This document shows, one piece after another, positions 43,737-55,244 of a stretch of 64,000 bases of DNA. The DNA comes from Paraburkholderia phosphatilytica (GTDB lineage: Bacteria > Pseudomonadota > Gammaproteobacteria > Burkholderiales > Burkholderiaceae): NCBI RefSeq assembly GCF_003443895.1, contig NZ_QQOA01000007.1, positions 62,001-126,000 of the forward strand, read 5' to 3'. Below the pieces are notes generated by a model. That model worked only from the letters and a program-made list of their open reading frames with translations. It was not told where the DNA came from and ran no database searches. Made by a program: the position numbers and the translations under genes. Within the stretch, counting starts at the first letter, position 1. Each line of letters starts with the position of its first letter.

Positions 43737-44825
43737 ATGCCATCAGCCGCCATCAGTCCGATCGCCGCAACCGTCTATCGCGGCGACGCGATCGAAAACT
43801 CGCACGTCGCTCACGTTGCCGTCGTGGATGCACATGGAAAGCTGCTGTACGGCTTCGGCTCGCCATCGCGCATCACGCTCGCGCGTTCCGCCGCGAAGCC
43901 GGCTCAGGCACTGGCCGTGGTCGAGACGGGCGCGCTCGAGCGCTTCGGCTTCGACGACGCCGATCTCGCGCTGATGTGTGCGTCGCACAGCAGCGAGCCG
44001 CGTCATGTGGAACGGGCGCTGGCCATGCTGGCGAAGGCGGACGCGCAGGAGACCGACCTGCGTTGCGGCGGCCACCCGGCCATTTCGGACGCGGTGTGGA
44101 AAGACTGGATCAAGCGCGACTTCACGCCCACCGCCGCGTGCAGCAACTGCTCCGGCAAGCACGCGGGCATGGTCGCCGGCGCGCAGGCGCTGGGCGCCGC
44201 GGTTCGCGACTACCATCTGCCGGAGCATCCGCTGCAGAAGCATGTGAAACACGTCGTCGCGGCAGTCTGCGATCTGCCTGACGACGGCGTGCAATGGTCG
44301 ATCGACGGCTGCAATCTGCCCACGCCGGCCTTCCCGCTCGATCGTCTCGCGCGCCTGTTCGCGAAGATCGCCGATGCTGGCGACCGTACCGATCCTGCAC
44401 ACCTGGCCGCTTCAAGTGACGTCACGCCGCGTGTCGCGGCGCTCGGCCGTATATATCGTGCGATGACCACCTACCCCGAACTCGTCGCAGGCGAAGGCCG
44501 CTTCTGCACGGCATTGATGCGCGCATTCGAAGGCACGGTCGTCGGCAAGGTCGGTGCGGACGCGAGCTACGCGATCGGCGTGCGCGCATCGGCGCGAACC
44601 GCCGAACTGGGCGCGGAAGGTGCGCTCGGCATCGCGGTCAAAGTGGAAGACGGCAATGCGACGATCCTTTATGGGATCGTCGCGGCGCTGCTCGAACAAC
44701 TTGGCATCGGCACGCAGGAACAACGCGCGAAACTCGGCGCGTTCCGCGAGCCGCCTATGCGCAACACGATGGGCGTACAGACCGGGCGGCTCGACATCAC
44801 GGTGCCGTTGACGGGTCTGCGCTGA
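43737..44825 (+). CDS. L-asparaginase II family protein (Rhizobium AnsA type)
   Basis: Protein of 362 residues of the PF06089-type asparaginase family (unrelated in fold to E. coli AnsA/B), expected to hydrolyse asparagine to aspartate and ammonia. Recognisable family stretches include RSAAKPAQALAVVETGALER, CASHSSEPRHV, CSNCSGKHAGM and the C-terminal GALGIAVKVEDGN. The start at 43737 aligns with family N termini; an upstream extension in frame crosses the repeat array and is unlikely to be coding. Divergent from the Fic gene, with the operator-like array in between. Confidence 0.88.
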   Translation: MPSAAISPIAATVYRGDAIENSHVAHVAVVDAHGKLLYGFGSPSRITLARSAAKPAQALAVVETGALERFGFDDADLALMCASHSSEPRHVERALAMLAKADAQETDLRCGGHPAISDAVWKDWIKRDFTPTAACSNCSGKHAGMVAGAQALGAAVRDYHLPEHPLQKHVKHVVAAVCDLPDDGVQWSIDGCNLPTPAFPLDRLARLFAKIADAGDRTDPAHLAASSDVTPRVAALGRIYRAMTTYPELVAGEGRFCTALMRAFEGTVVGKVGADASYAIGVRASARTAELGAEGALGIAVKVEDGNATILYGIVAALLEQLGIGTQEQRAKLGAFREPPMRNTMGVQTGRLDITVPLTGLR

Positions 44826-44929
44826 GGCCCGCCGCTCAAGATTCGACGATATTCATGGCGGGCCACCGGCGCGCGAGGGCGATCGCTCCCTACCCAACCG
44901 CCGTCGCTATTTTGATCGCTTGACTCCGT

Positions 44930-44960
44930 CCCACATTCGGGAAAATATCTCGAATATGGG
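44930..44960. promoter_or_regulatory. Inverted repeat overlapping the start of the XRE-cupin gene
   Basis: CCCACATTCG at 44930-44939 and CGAATATGGG at 44951-44960 are inverted arms with one mismatch, separated by 11 bases. The right arm contains the ATG of the regulator. A repressor bound here would block its own expression. Confidence 0.6.
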
Positions 44961-45534
44961 AATCCAGACCGACTCAGCAGAAGAAACCTCGATCGACCGC
45001 CTGATCGCGCAGCGGCTTCGTGAACTGCGCACCGAGCGCGGCTGGTCGCTCGGCGAACTCGCGTCACGCAGCGGCGTGAGCCGCGCGACGCTATCGCGTC
45101 TCGAGAACGCGGAAGTCAGCGGCACAGCCAGCATGCTCGGCAAGCTGTGCTCCGCATACGGACTGCCGATGTCGCGGTTGATGCGCATGGTGGAAAGCGA
45201 CTTCGCGCCGGTGGTGCGTCGCGATGCACAGCCTGTGTGGATCGATCCGGGCAACGGTTTTCATCGGCGCTCCGTGTCGCCGCCCGCGCAGACACTCGCG
45301 GGTGAGACGCTCGAATGCTCGCTGCCCGCCGGCACGCAGATCACCTATGACGCCACGCCGCGCCCGGGACTCGAACATCACCTCGTGCTGATCGAAGGCC
45401 GGCTAGCCGTGACGGTCGACGGACAGACGCACGAACTGCGCCCCGGTGATTGCCTGCGCTACCAGTTGTTCGGCGCCAGCGCGTTCGTCACGCCGCCACG
45501 GCTAGCCGCGCGCTATCTGCTGTTCGTCGTCTAG
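44956..45534 (+). CDS. XRE-family regulator with C-terminal cupin
   Basis: Regulator of 192 residues. The XRE helix-turn-helix is clear (LRTERGWSLGELASRSGVSR) and is followed by a cupin ligand-binding domain (LEHHLVLIEGRLAVTVDG, and LRPGDCLRY). ATG 44956 is used; an in-frame ATG at 44920 would add 12 residues but would place the inverted repeat inside the gene. The downstream acetyltransferase starts 14 bp after its stop, so the pair is probably one unit under autoregulation. Confidence 0.87.
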   Translation: MGIQTDSAEETSIDRLIAQRLRELRTERGWSLGELASRSGVSRATLSRLENAEVSGTASMLGKLCSAYGLPMSRLMRMVESDFAPVVRRDAQPVWIDPGNGFHRRSVSPPAQTLAGETLECSLPAGTQITYDATPRPGLEHHLVLIEGRLAVTVDGQTHELRPGDCLRYQLFGASAFVTPPRLAARYLLFVV

Positions 45535-45547
45535 AGGGAAACAAGCG

Positions 45548-46105
45548 ATGGAAGCCAATCGACCGGTCACGTACACAACGCAGGACGCCGACGAGATGGA
45601 ACGCCGGCTGCCGGAATTCGCCGCGCTGCTGCACGCGTGCGTGAACGCTCACGCGAGCATCGGGTTCGTGCTGCCATTCGCGGTCCGCCACGCAGCCGAA
45701 TTCTGGACGATGCAGGTGTTGCCCGCGGTTCGACGTGGCACGCGCGCGGTGCTGGTCGCACAGTGCGGTGAGCAGATCATCGGCTCCGTGCAACTCGACT
45801 GGGACACACCAGCCAACCAGCCGCATCGCGCAGAAGTGCGCAAGTTGCTCGTCGACCCGGCGATGCGCCGGCGAGGCATTGCACGCTCGCTGATGCTGGA
45901 GATCGAACGGTTTGCGCTCATTCACGAGCGTACGTTGCTCACCCTCGATACCCGTACCGGAGACCACGCGGAACCGCTCTACACATCGCTGGGTTATACG
46001 ACCGTCGGGGTGATTCCCGGCTATTGCGTCGACCCCGCTCTCACTAGACTCGACGCAACCACCTTGATGTACAAGACGCTGACGCGCCTCACCGAGCCGG
46101 CCTGA
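45548..46105 (+). CDS. GNAT-family N-acetyltransferase
   Basis: Acetyltransferase of 185 residues. The acetyl-CoA motif is visible as VRKLLVDPAMRRRGIARSLM, with the preceding strand IIGSVQLDWDT and the late GYTTVGVIPGY. A GAGGG site precedes the ATG. It follows the XRE-cupin regulator closely, a pairing common for small-molecule acetyltransferases. Substrate unknown. Confidence 0.88.
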   Translation: MEANRPVTYTTQDADEMERRLPEFAALLHACVNAHASIGFVLPFAVRHAAEFWTMQVLPAVRRGTRAVLVAQCGEQIIGSVQLDWDTPANQPHRAEVRKLLVDPAMRRRGIARSLMLEIERFALIHERTLLTLDTRTGDHAEPLYTSLGYTTVGVIPGYCVDPALTRLDATTLMYKTLTRLTEPA

Positions 46106-46143
46106 CTCGCAAGCCAACCCGCGCGCCAATCAACACCTTTACC

Positions 46144-47715
<1,572 letters not shown>

Positions 47716-50109
47716 ATGCGGCATTCCAGTTATTGCCCAATCGGCATCGCGGACATTTCGCCCGTTTCCTTTTCCATTTTCCCCGTTTCGTCGTTGAAGC
47801 CCCGGCCGCTGTCGGTGCTCGTCGCGCTCGCGTTCACGGCCAGCCTGCCCGCGCTCGCCGCCCCGCCGCTGCCGCAGAACGGCCAGTTCGTCGACGGCAC
47901 CGGCAGCATCGCGCGCAACGGCGCGAACCTCGATATCACGCAGTCCAGCAACCGCTGCATCATCGACTGGACCGGCTTCTCGATCGGCCCCGGCCGCACC
48001 GTGTCGTTCAGCAACGGCTCGGGCTCGACGCTCAACCGCGTCACCGGCAGCGCGATGTCGCAGCTGAACGGCCACCTGAACGCCACCGGCAGCGTGTATC
48101 TGATCAACCCGAACGGCGTGCTCGTCGGTCCGAGCGGTGTGATCAGCACCGGCGGGCGTTTCGTCGCGTCCACGCTCGATGCCGACAACACCACGTTCAT
48201 GCAGGGCGGTCCGCTCGTCCTGAGCGGCGCGTCGAACGGCGTGGTGGTCAACCTCGGCCACATCAGTTCGAGCGGCGGCGACGTGTTTCTCGTCGCGAAC
48301 AAATCCGTCGCGAACGTCGGCACCATCGATGCACCGACCGGCACCGCCGAACTCGCCACCGGCAGCCAGGTGCTGCTCTCCGATTCGTCGAGCGGCCAGC
48401 AGGTGTTCGTGCTGGCGGGCAACGGCGGCCAGACGCTGAACGCGGGCACCATTCGCGCCGCGCAGATCGATCTGCAGGCCACCGACGGCAACGTGTACGC
48501 GCTCGCCGGCAACCACAGCGTGCTGCGCGCCACTGGCACTGCAACACGCGATGGTCACGTATGGCTCGTCGCCGACGGCGGCACGGTCAACGCGCAAGGC
48601 GCGACGATCGATGCGCACAACGCCGACGGCAGCGGCGGCACCGTCGATACCCAAGGCGATACGCTGAACGTGCAGAACGCGACGGTCACCGCCGGTCAGT
48701 GGAATCTCACCGCGCCGACGTTCACGATCGATGCGCCGACTGCAGCGGCATTGACGAACAGCCTGTCAGCAGGAACGTCCGTAGCGGTGAACACGACCGG
48801 CGCCAACGGCTCAACCGGCGACATCGGCGTGCAGTCGAATCTCAGCTGGAACGGCGCATCATCGCTGGCGTTGAACGCGTACCACTCGATCACCGTTGCG
48901 CCGAACACGACGATCGCGAACACGGGCGCAGGCAACCTGACATTGCGCGCCGACGCGACTTCGCTCGACAACGCCGGCAGCGTCACGAACAACGGCACGC
49001 TCGACTGGTCCGGGAGCACTGGCATCGTGTCCGCGCTGTACGACATGAACGGCAGCTACACGCCGGGCACCATCAATACGAACTCCAGCTGGAGCGCCGC
49101 GCCGTTCAGCGGACTCGTCACGCAGGTCACCGCGTACCAGCTCGTCAACTCGATCGCCGATCTCAACGCGATCAACAACAACCTCGCAGGCAACTACGCG
49201 CTGGGCACCGATCTCGACGCGAGCGACACACCCAACGCGGTACCGGTGATCGGCGGACCGTCCAACCTCGCGTTCACGGGCCAGTTCGACGGCATGGGAC
49301 ACACGATCGCCAACCTGCTGATGAGCGCCAACGACACCACCAACCTGAGCGCCAACTCGGGCCTGTTCGCGTTGATCGGCACCGCCGGCGTCGTCCGCAA
49401 CCTGACGCTCGCCAACGCGATTGCGTCGGCCGCGAACACCGGACCGGTCGGCGCGCTCGCTGGCGAGAACGACGGCACGATCACGCACGTGAACGCGAGC
49501 GGCACGGTGACGGGCGACTTCGGCATCGATGTCGGACACGGCGGCCTCGTCGGCAACAACACTGGCACCATCGAGCAGTCGTCGGCGGACGTCACGATGT
49601 ATGGCCTCGGCCACGAAGGCGGCCTCGTCGGCGACAACAGCGGCCAGATCCTGCAGTCGTTCGCAAGCGGCACCATCAATGGCGGGACGCACGCCACCAC
49701 CGGCGGGCTCGCCGCCTACAACACCGGCCTGATCGAGCAGTCGTACTCCGCGGGCACCATCAATGGCGGCGGCCCGTTCGCCGGCCTCGTCGCGTTCAAC
49801 TACGGCTCGATCGTGCAGTCGTTCACGAGTTCGCCGCTCAACGTCAACCCGTACACGCCGAGCACGCCCGGCGGTATTGCCGACTCCAACACCGGCACGA
49901 TCACGGACAGCTACTGGAACAGCAGCGTGTCCGCGGCAACCACGGGTGTCGTTCAAGGCAACCCGGTGCCGGCAATCGCCGCACTCACCACCGCGCAGAT
50001 GAGCGATCCGGCCAGCTTCGGCGCGACGTGGGACTTCAGCCCGACGGGCGCGTGGGCCATGCCGGCCGGCGCGACCCATCCGGTGCTGCGATGGCAAACT
50101 GAGCCTTGA
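47716..50109 (+). CDS. Two-partner secretion exoprotein (TpsA) with GLUG repeats
   Basis: Secreted protein of 797 residues. A long signal region with hydrophobic core ends near ALA-APPLP (about 48). The TPS/filamentous-haemagglutinin N-terminal domain follows, with the NPNG signature at 131-134 (YLINPNGVLVG). A beta-helical middle leads to GLUG-type repeats around 605-700 (GGLVGNNTGTIEQS, GGLVGDNSGQILQS, GGLAAYNTGLIEQS). The C terminus ends in a VLRWQ motif usual for GLUG proteins. GGGAGG lies five bases before ATG 47716. It is short for a TpsA; adhesin is the likely role. The partner TpsB gene overlaps its stop. Confidence 0.9.
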   Translation: MRHSSYCPIGIADISPVSFSIFPVSSLKPRPLSVLVALAFTASLPALAAPPLPQNGQFVDGTGSIARNGANLDITQSSNRCIIDWTGFSIGPGRTVSFSNGSGSTLNRVTGSAMSQLNGHLNATGSVYLINPNGVLVGPSGVISTGGRFVASTLDADNTTFMQGGPLVLSGASNGVVVNLGHISSSGGDVFLVANKSVANVGTIDAPTGTAELATGSQVLLSDSSSGQQVFVLAGNGGQTLNAGTIRAAQIDLQATDGNVYALAGNHSVLRATGTATRDGHVWLVADGGTVNAQGATIDAHNADGSGGTVDTQGDTLNVQNATVTAGQWNLTAPTFTIDAPTAAALTNSLSAGTSVAVNTTGANGSTGDIGVQSNLSWNGASSLALNAYHSITVAPNTTIANTGAGNLTLRADATSLDNAGSVTNNGTLDWSGSTGIVSALYDMNGSYTPGTINTNSSWSAAPFSGLVTQVTAYQLVNSIADLNAINNNLAGNYALGTDLDASDTPNAVPVIGGPSNLAFTGQFDGMGHTIANLLMSANDTTNLSANSGLFALIGTAGVVRNLTLANAIASAANTGPVGALAGENDGTITHVNASGTVTGDFGIDVGHGGLVGNNTGTIEQSSADVTMYGLGHEGGLVGDNSGQILQSFASGTINGGTHATTGGLAAYNTGLIEQSYSAGTINGGGPFAGLVAFNYGSIVQSFTSSPLNVNPYTPSTPGGIADSNTGTITDSYWNSSVSAATTGVVQGNPVPAIAALTTAQMSDPASFGATWDFSPTGAWAMPAGATHPVLRWQTEP

Positions 50110-51917
50110 GCGCGCCGCGCGGCCCGCATGCCGAAGCGATAGCGCGCGTCGTGCCTGAACGGCGCGACGCGCGGGCAGCGCGTGCGCTCGCGCTGGCCGT
50201 GTCGCTCGTCTATGCATCGTCCGCGCATGCGCAGGCGTATCGCGACGTGCAGCCTACCCAACCGCCGGCCGCCGCACGCCCGAGCGCACCGCCCGTTCCT
50301 CCCGGCGCCGCGGACGGCTCGCAGCAGATCGCCGTTGCGACGTTGCGCGGCCTCGCTTTCGTCGCCGACGCAACGAGCGCGAAGCAGAACGCGGCAGCCT
50401 CCACCAGCGTCGCCGGCGGCGCGATCAGCGCGGCGCATCTGCCAGTGCTCGATGCATCGTTCCTCCAGCAGTTCGCGGCGGACCTCGGCAAGCCGCTGAC
50501 CTTCGCGCGACTCGTCGAGATTCGCCGCGCGGTCGTGCAGCGCTACCGCACTGCAGGCGAACCGCTCGTCGACGTCTACACGCCGGAGCAGGACGTGACG
50601 AGCGGCGTCGTGACGATCGTGGTCGCGCGTTATCGCGTGGGCAAGGTCGAGGCGCGCGGCAACCGCTACTTCTCCGATGCGCTGCTGACGCGCGAAATGC
50701 CGCTCACGCCCGGCGCGACGATCCGAGAAGCGGACGTGTCGTCCGGCCTCGCGCTGCTGAACGCGAACCCGTATCGCAGCGTGAACGTGGTGTACGCGCC
50801 CGGCACCGCGACCGACGCCACCGACGTCGTGCTGCAGACCCAGGACCGACTGCCGCTGCGCGTGAGCGCCGGCTACGACAACGACGGCGTGGCCGCGCTC
50901 GGCCGCGACCGCTTCTTCGCCGGCATCGACTACGGCAACCTGTTCGGGCTCGACCAGCAGATCGACTACCAGGTCACCGCGAGCAACGACGCGCTGAGCG
51001 GCAATCCCGACATCGAAGGACGCCCCAACCGCCCGCGGCTCGTTGCGCAGGCGCTGAACTACAGCGCGCCGCTGCCGTGGCTCGATCGCGTCGAGCTGTT
51101 CGGCATGTTCGCGCAGAGCACGCCGCGCCTGCCGGACAGCTTCAACCAGAGCGGCATCTCGGCGCAGCTGAGCGCGCGCTACGACTGGCGGCTCCCGCCG
51201 CTCGGCACGTGGCAGCAGCAGCTGCAGTTCGGCTACGACTTCAAGCGCTCGAACAACGACCTCGAATTCGGCGGCCTGCAGGTGTTCAACTCGAACACGC
51301 ATATCCATCAGTTCTCCGTAGCGTGGGATCTCAATCGCGCCGACACCTCGGGCACATCGAGCGCAAGCGCGACGTTCGTCTTCAGTCCGGGGCATCTCGA
51401 CGGCGACAACAGCGACGCCGCATTCGAAGCGGCACGGCCGGGCGCGACGGCCCGCTACGTGTACGCGCAACTGTCGGCGCAACGGGACCTGCAGATCGGC
51501 GCGGGCTTCTCGGTGTGGGCGCACGGCATCGCGCAATGGACGCCCGACACGCTGCTGCCGAGCGAAGAGCTGGGCCTGGGCGGCGAAAGCAGCGTGCGCG
51601 GCTACGACCCGTACGTCGTGCTCGGCGACCGCGGCTGGAACGTGCAAAGCGAGCTGCGCGCGCCGCCCTTTCTGTTCGGTGCGAGCGGCGCGGCGCTGCA
51701 GCCGTTCGTGTTCGTCGACGCGGGCCATGTGTGGGACCGGATCGACGAGCCCGCGGAGCCGAACAACGGCTCGCTGATGAGCGTCGGCGGCGGCGTGCGC
51801 TTCCAGTTCGCGCGCTACGTGAATCTGCGTGCCACGTACGGCTGGCCGCTGCGTGCCGCCGTGCCGAATGGATCGAAGGCCCCGATGGGGCTCCTGTATC
51901 TGATCATCGGCAGCTGA
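50106..51917 (+). CDS. Two-partner secretion outer-membrane transporter (TpsB, ShlB/FhaC/HecB family)
   Basis: Outer-membrane Omp85-family transporter of up to 603 residues that exports the upstream exoprotein. A signal peptide ends near SSAHA-QA. POTRA domains follow (about 120-270), then a 16-strand barrel whose L6 loop has the signature VRGYDP near residue 497. The start is uncertain: TTG at 50106 overlaps the upstream stop (TTGA), and GTG at 50151 would give a more compact signal peptide. Gene order and coupling are standard for TPS pairs. Confidence 0.9.
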   Translation: MSAPRGPHAEAIARVVPERRDARAARALALAVSLVYASSAHAQAYRDVQPTQPPAAARPSAPPVPPGAADGSQQIAVATLRGLAFVADATSAKQNAAASTSVAGGAISAAHLPVLDASFLQQFAADLGKPLTFARLVEIRRAVVQRYRTAGEPLVDVYTPEQDVTSGVVTIVVARYRVGKVEARGNRYFSDALLTREMPLTPGATIREADVSSGLALLNANPYRSVNVVYAPGTATDATDVVLQTQDRLPLRVSAGYDNDGVAALGRDRFFAGIDYGNLFGLDQQIDYQVTASNDALSGNPDIEGRPNRPRLVAQALNYSAPLPWLDRVELFGMFAQSTPRLPDSFNQSGISAQLSARYDWRLPPLGTWQQQLQFGYDFKRSNNDLEFGGLQVFNSNTHIHQFSVAWDLNRADTSGTSSASATFVFSPGHLDGDNSDAAFEAARPGATARYVYAQLSAQRDLQIGAGFSVWAHGIAQWTPDTLLPSEELGLGGESSVRGYDPYVVLGDRGWNVQSELRAPPFLFGASGAALQPFVFVDAGHVWDRIDEPAEPNNGSLMSVGGGVRFQFARYVNLRATYGWPLRAAVPNGSKAPMGLLYLIIGS

Positions 51918-51938
51918 CGCCAGGATCACCCTCCCGAA

Positions 51939-51958
51939 CCGCACGCCCGTGCGGCTTT
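51939..51958 (+). terminator. Probable terminator after the TpsB gene
   Basis: CCGCACG and CGTGCGG arms (51939-51945, 51948-51954) followed by CTTT. The stem is 7 bp and the T tract is short, so strength is doubtful. Confidence 0.5.
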
Positions 51959-52044
51959 CACGGCAATCGCATCGATGCTATCGGCATCGCGTAAACCCGG
52001 TTGCCAGCCGTTTTTTTCCGTGAAACACTGCCCTTCATCCACGG

Positions 52045-52073
52045 TATCGGACTGTAGTCCGGTATATCGGACA
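52045..52073. promoter_or_regulatory. Candidate operator upstream of the amino-acid ABC operon
   Basis: A 14-base hairpin-type inverted repeat CGGACT-GT-AGTCCG (52048-52061) overlaps two direct copies of TATCGGAC (52045-52052 and 52065-52072) spaced 20 bp. It lies about 115 bp before the binding-protein gene. The IclR-type regulator encoded at the end of the operon is the obvious candidate to bind. Confidence 0.55.
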
Positions 52074-52188
52074 ACCGAAATCAGGCAGGCGATCACCGTT
52101 ATCCCGTTTCCGACGCATGACGACCGGCGGTCCGGCCCGACCGCCGTTGCGCACGCATCGGCTTTTCACCTCAGATCAGGATCGAAAG

Positions 52189-53022
52189 ATGAAACCCGTC
52201 AAAGCAAGCGCGAAGTTCGCCTGTCTGCTCGCAGCGACCGCAGTACTGGCGCTCGCGGGCTGCACCAAGGTCAATCCGCCCGGGCAGGACACGGCGTCGA
52301 CGTCCACGCTGCAGCAGGTCCTGCAACGCGGCACGCTGCGCGTCGGCGACTGCCTGACCTTCGCGCCGTTCGGCTTCTACAACAAGGACGGCCAGCCCGA
52401 CGGCTATGACGTCGACCTCGCGAAGGAACTCGCGAAAGAGATGGGCGTGAAGCTCGAAGTGGTGAACACGACGAGCGCGAACCGGATCCCGAACCTGCAG
52501 ACGGCGAAGGTCGACGTGGTGTTCTGCAACTTCACCCGCAACCTGGAGCGCGCGAAGGAAATCGCGTTCACCACGCCGTATGTGGTGGCAAGCGAGGCGC
52601 TGCTGGTCAAGAAGAGCAGCGGCATCCAGTCGGCGAAGGACATGGCGAACCGCACGATCGCCACCGTGAAGGGTTCGACGAACGGCGACGAAGTGCGCTC
52701 GATGGGCATCCCGGTGAAGATCCAGGAGTACGACAGCTCGGAAGCCGCGATTCTCGCGGTGAAGCAAGGCCAGGCCGACGCGATGATCGAGGACAACAAC
52801 TTCCTCGCGTATCAGGCGAAGCTCGATCCGGATCTCGTCGTGACCAACGAAGCGCTCGTGCCGCTCGAGTACAACGCGTTCGGCGTGAAGGCCGGCGATC
52901 AGGTGTGGCTCAACTACCTGAACCTGTTCCTGTTCAACATCAACGCGTCGAAGCAGAACGCCGAGCTGTACAAGAAGTGGTTCGGCACCGATCCGCGATA
53001 TCCGCTGAACCCGCAGTTCTAA
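52189..53022 (+). CDS. Polar amino-acid ABC transporter substrate-binding lipoprotein
   Basis: Solute-binding family 3 protein of 277 residues. A lipoprotein signal ends in the lipobox LAGC with C25 as the acylated residue. The family 3 pattern follows: LRVGDCLTFAPFGFYNKDG, DGYDVDLAKELAKEMG and ALVPLEYNAFGVK. ATG 52189 follows GAAAG and gives the proper signal. Two permeases and an ATPase lie downstream. Basic, acidic or polar amino acids are typical ligands; no choice can be made here. Confidence 0.93.
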   Translation: MKPVKASAKFACLLAATAVLALAGCTKVNPPGQDTASTSTLQQVLQRGTLRVGDCLTFAPFGFYNKDGQPDGYDVDLAKELAKEMGVKLEVVNTTSANRIPNLQTAKVDVVFCNFTRNLERAKEIAFTTPYVVASEALLVKKSSGIQSAKDMANRTIATVKGSTNGDEVRSMGIPVKIQEYDSSEAAILAVKQGQADAMIEDNNFLAYQAKLDPDLVVTNEALVPLEYNAFGVKAGDQVWLNYLNLFLFNINASKQNAELYKKWFGTDPRYPLNPQF

Positions 53023-53090
53023 CCCGCGGGAACGACGGCAGACCTGGCGACAGGCAACACGGCACGCGAACCGAAGCACAGGAGCAATCG

Positions 53091-53807
53091 ATGAGTTACC
53101 AATGGCTAACCTTGTGGGGCTACGTGCCCGACTTCCTCAGGGCGGCATGGCTCACGTTGCAGGTCACGCTGCTTGCGTTCGGTCTGTCGCTGATCCTCGG
53201 CCTCGTGACCGCGCTCGCGGGCGCATCGCGTGTGCGGGTGTTTCGCGCAGTCGCAAGCTGCTACATCGAGCTGATCCGCAATACGCCGGTGCTGCTGCAG
53301 ATCTTTATCGTGTTCTTCGGTCTGCCGTCGCTCGGTCTGAACATGAGCGCGTACACGGCCGGCGTGATCGCGCTCGGCGTAAACGTCGGCGCGTATCTCG
53401 CCGAGGTGTTCCGCGCGGGCATCCAGTCGGTGCCGCGCGGACAGATCGAAGCGGCCGGCATTCTCGGCCTCGAACGCTCGCAGATCTTCGTCGAGGTCGT
53501 GTTGCCGCAGGCCGCGCGTGCCGTCTATCCGGCGATCGTCAACAACCTGATCCAGTTGCTGCTCGGCACGTCGCTGCTGTCGGCCATCGCGCTGCCCGAG
53601 CTGACCGGCACGGCAACGGTGATCAACTCGCGCACGCTGCTGTACGTGCAGACCTTCACCGTCGCGCTGATCGCGTATCTGGTGCTGAGCAATGTGCTGT
53701 CGTGGCTCGCCGGTCAGCTCGGCGCGCGCATCTTCCATCCGCCGCTCGTGATAAAGCCGCGCCGCCGCCTGCCGTTCGCGATGCCGCGCCAGCCGAAGCG
53801 CACGTGA
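53091..53807 (+). CDS. Polar amino-acid ABC transporter permease
   Basis: HisM/GlnP-type permease of 238 residues with about five helices. The coupling loop EAAGILGLERSQIFVEVVLP is at about residue 120, and IRNTPVLLQIFIVFFGLP is the conserved family stretch. AGGAGCAATCG precedes ATG 53091. It pairs with the next permease. Confidence 0.94.
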   Translation: MSYQWLTLWGYVPDFLRAAWLTLQVTLLAFGLSLILGLVTALAGASRVRVFRAVASCYIELIRNTPVLLQIFIVFFGLPSLGLNMSAYTAGVIALGVNVGAYLAEVFRAGIQSVPRGQIEAAGILGLERSQIFVEVVLPQAARAVYPAIVNNLIQLLLGTSLLSAIALPELTGTATVINSRTLLYVQTFTVALIAYLVLSNVLSWLAGQLGARIFHPPLVIKPRRRLPFAMPRQPKRT

Positions 53808-53835
53808 GCACAATCCGCTTAACCGGAGACTTGCC

Positions 53836-54483
53836 ATGTCGACCGAACTGCTGACGACGAGCCTGTCGATCCTGCTGCAGGGCCTGCTGATGACGCTGCT
53901 GCTATCGGTCGCCGCGATTGCCGGCGGCACGCTGATCGGCCTTTTCGCGGCGATCCTGCGCTCGTTCGGGCCGTGGGGCACGCCTACCATTGCCCGCCTC
54001 TACACGGAACTGTTCCGCGGCACGCCGGTGCTGATCACGCTGATGTTCATCTACTTCGGCGTGTCGTACTTCGGCTATGCGATCGATGTGTTCGCGGCCG
54101 GTGTCGTCGGTTTGAGCGTGTATCAGGGCGCGTATATCGCGGAGGTGTTCCGCAGCGGCATCGAAGCGGTACCGAAGGGCCAGTGGGAGGTCTCGCAGAT
54201 TCTCGGCCTCTCGAAGACCCAGACGTTCTTTACCGTCGTGCTGCCGCAGACCGGCAAGATCGTGCTGCCGCCGCTCGTCGGTCAGTATCTGTCGCTGATC
54301 AAGGACACGTCGATCGTCAGCATGATCGGCGCGTCCGAACTGATGCACGGCGGCCAGGCGATCGTCGACCGGGTCGGCCAGCCGGTCGAGATCTATGGTC
54401 TCGTCGCGGTGCTGTATTTCGTCGTGTGCTTCCCGCTGTCGCAGTGGGTGCGCCACCATGCCACCAGGAGTCTGCCGTCATGA
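53836..54483 (+). CDS. Polar amino-acid ABC transporter permease, second subunit
   Basis: HisQ/GlnP-type permease of 215 residues. The family stretch [19 protein letters not shown] and the coupling loop [20 protein letters not shown] at about 117 are present. The gene overlaps the ATPase start by 4 bases, giving translational coupling. Confidence 0.94.
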   Translation: MSTELLTTSLSILLQGLLMTLLLSVAAIAGGTLIGLFAAILRSFGPWGTPTIARLYTELFRGTPVLITLMFIYFGVSYFGYAIDVFAAGVVGLSVYQGAYIAEVFRSGIEAVPKGQWEVSQILGLSKTQTFFTVVLPQTGKIVLPPLVGQYLSLIKDTSIVSMIGASELMHGGQAIVDRVGQPVEIYGLVAVLYFVVCFPLSQWVRHHATRSLPS

Positions 54484-55232
54484 GCACGAGCGTTACGTCG
54501 AAGCCTGCCATCAATCTCGCCGGCGTCAGCAAGTCGTTCGGCGCCACCCAGGTGCTGAAGGAAATCAATCTCGACGTGCGGCCGGGCGAAGTGCTCGTGC
54601 TGATCGGCGCATCGGGTTCGGGCAAGAGCACGGTGCTGCGCATCATGGCGGGGCTCGAAACCGCCGACTCCGGCGAAGTCTGGGTCAACGAAGTGCCGCT
54701 GCACGACCCGCGCCGCGCGAAAGAAATTCGCGGCCACGTCGGCATGGTGTTCCAGCAGTTCAACCTGTTCCCGCACAAGACCGCGCTCGGTAACGTGACG
54801 CTCGCGCTGATCAAGGCGCGCAGGATGAGCCCCGCCGATGCGCGCAAGCGTGCGATGGAAACGCTCGAACGCGTGGGTCTCGCGGATCGCGCGGAACATT
54901 ATCCGAGCCAGCTGTCCGGCGGCCAGCAGCAGCGCGTCGCGATCGCGCGGGCGCTCGCGGTCGAGCCCGGCATCATGTTCTTCGACGAAGCGACGTCCGC
55001 TCTCGATCCCGAACTGGTCGGCGAAGTGACTGAGGTGATGCGCGGCCTCGCGCGCGACGGCATGACGATGGTGGTCGTCACGCACGAAATGGGTTTCGCG
55101 CGCAAGACCGCGGACCGCGTCGTGTTCATGGACAAGGGCGTGATCGCGGAGCAAGGCGAACCCGAGGCGATGTTCACGAATCCGCAGAACGAACGTACGC
55201 GGCAGTTCCTGCATCGCGTGCTGGATCACTGA
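54480..55232 (+). CDS. Polar amino-acid ABC transporter ATP-binding protein
   Basis: ATPase of 250 residues of the GlnQ/HisP type. Walker [10 protein letters not shown] lies around 43-51, the signature [15 protein letters not shown] around 145, and Walker [13 protein letters not shown] after it, with the switch His in [12 protein letters not shown] 54480 overlaps the upstream stop. The IclR regulator gene starts 12 bp downstream and is probably in the same transcript. Confidence 0.95.
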   Translation: MSTSVTSKPAINLAGVSKSFGATQVLKEINLDVRPGEVLVLIGASGSGKSTVLRIMAGLETADSGEVWVNEVPLHDPRRAKEIRGHVGMVFQQFNLFPHKTALGNVTLALIKARRMSPADARKRAMETLERVGLADRAEHYPSQLSGGQQQRVAIARALAVEPGIMFFDEATSALDPELVGEVTEVMRGLARDGMTMVVVTHEMGFARKTADRVVFMDKGVIAEQGEPEAMFTNPQNERTRQFLHRVLDH

Positions 55233-55244
55233 CGAGCCGCACAC

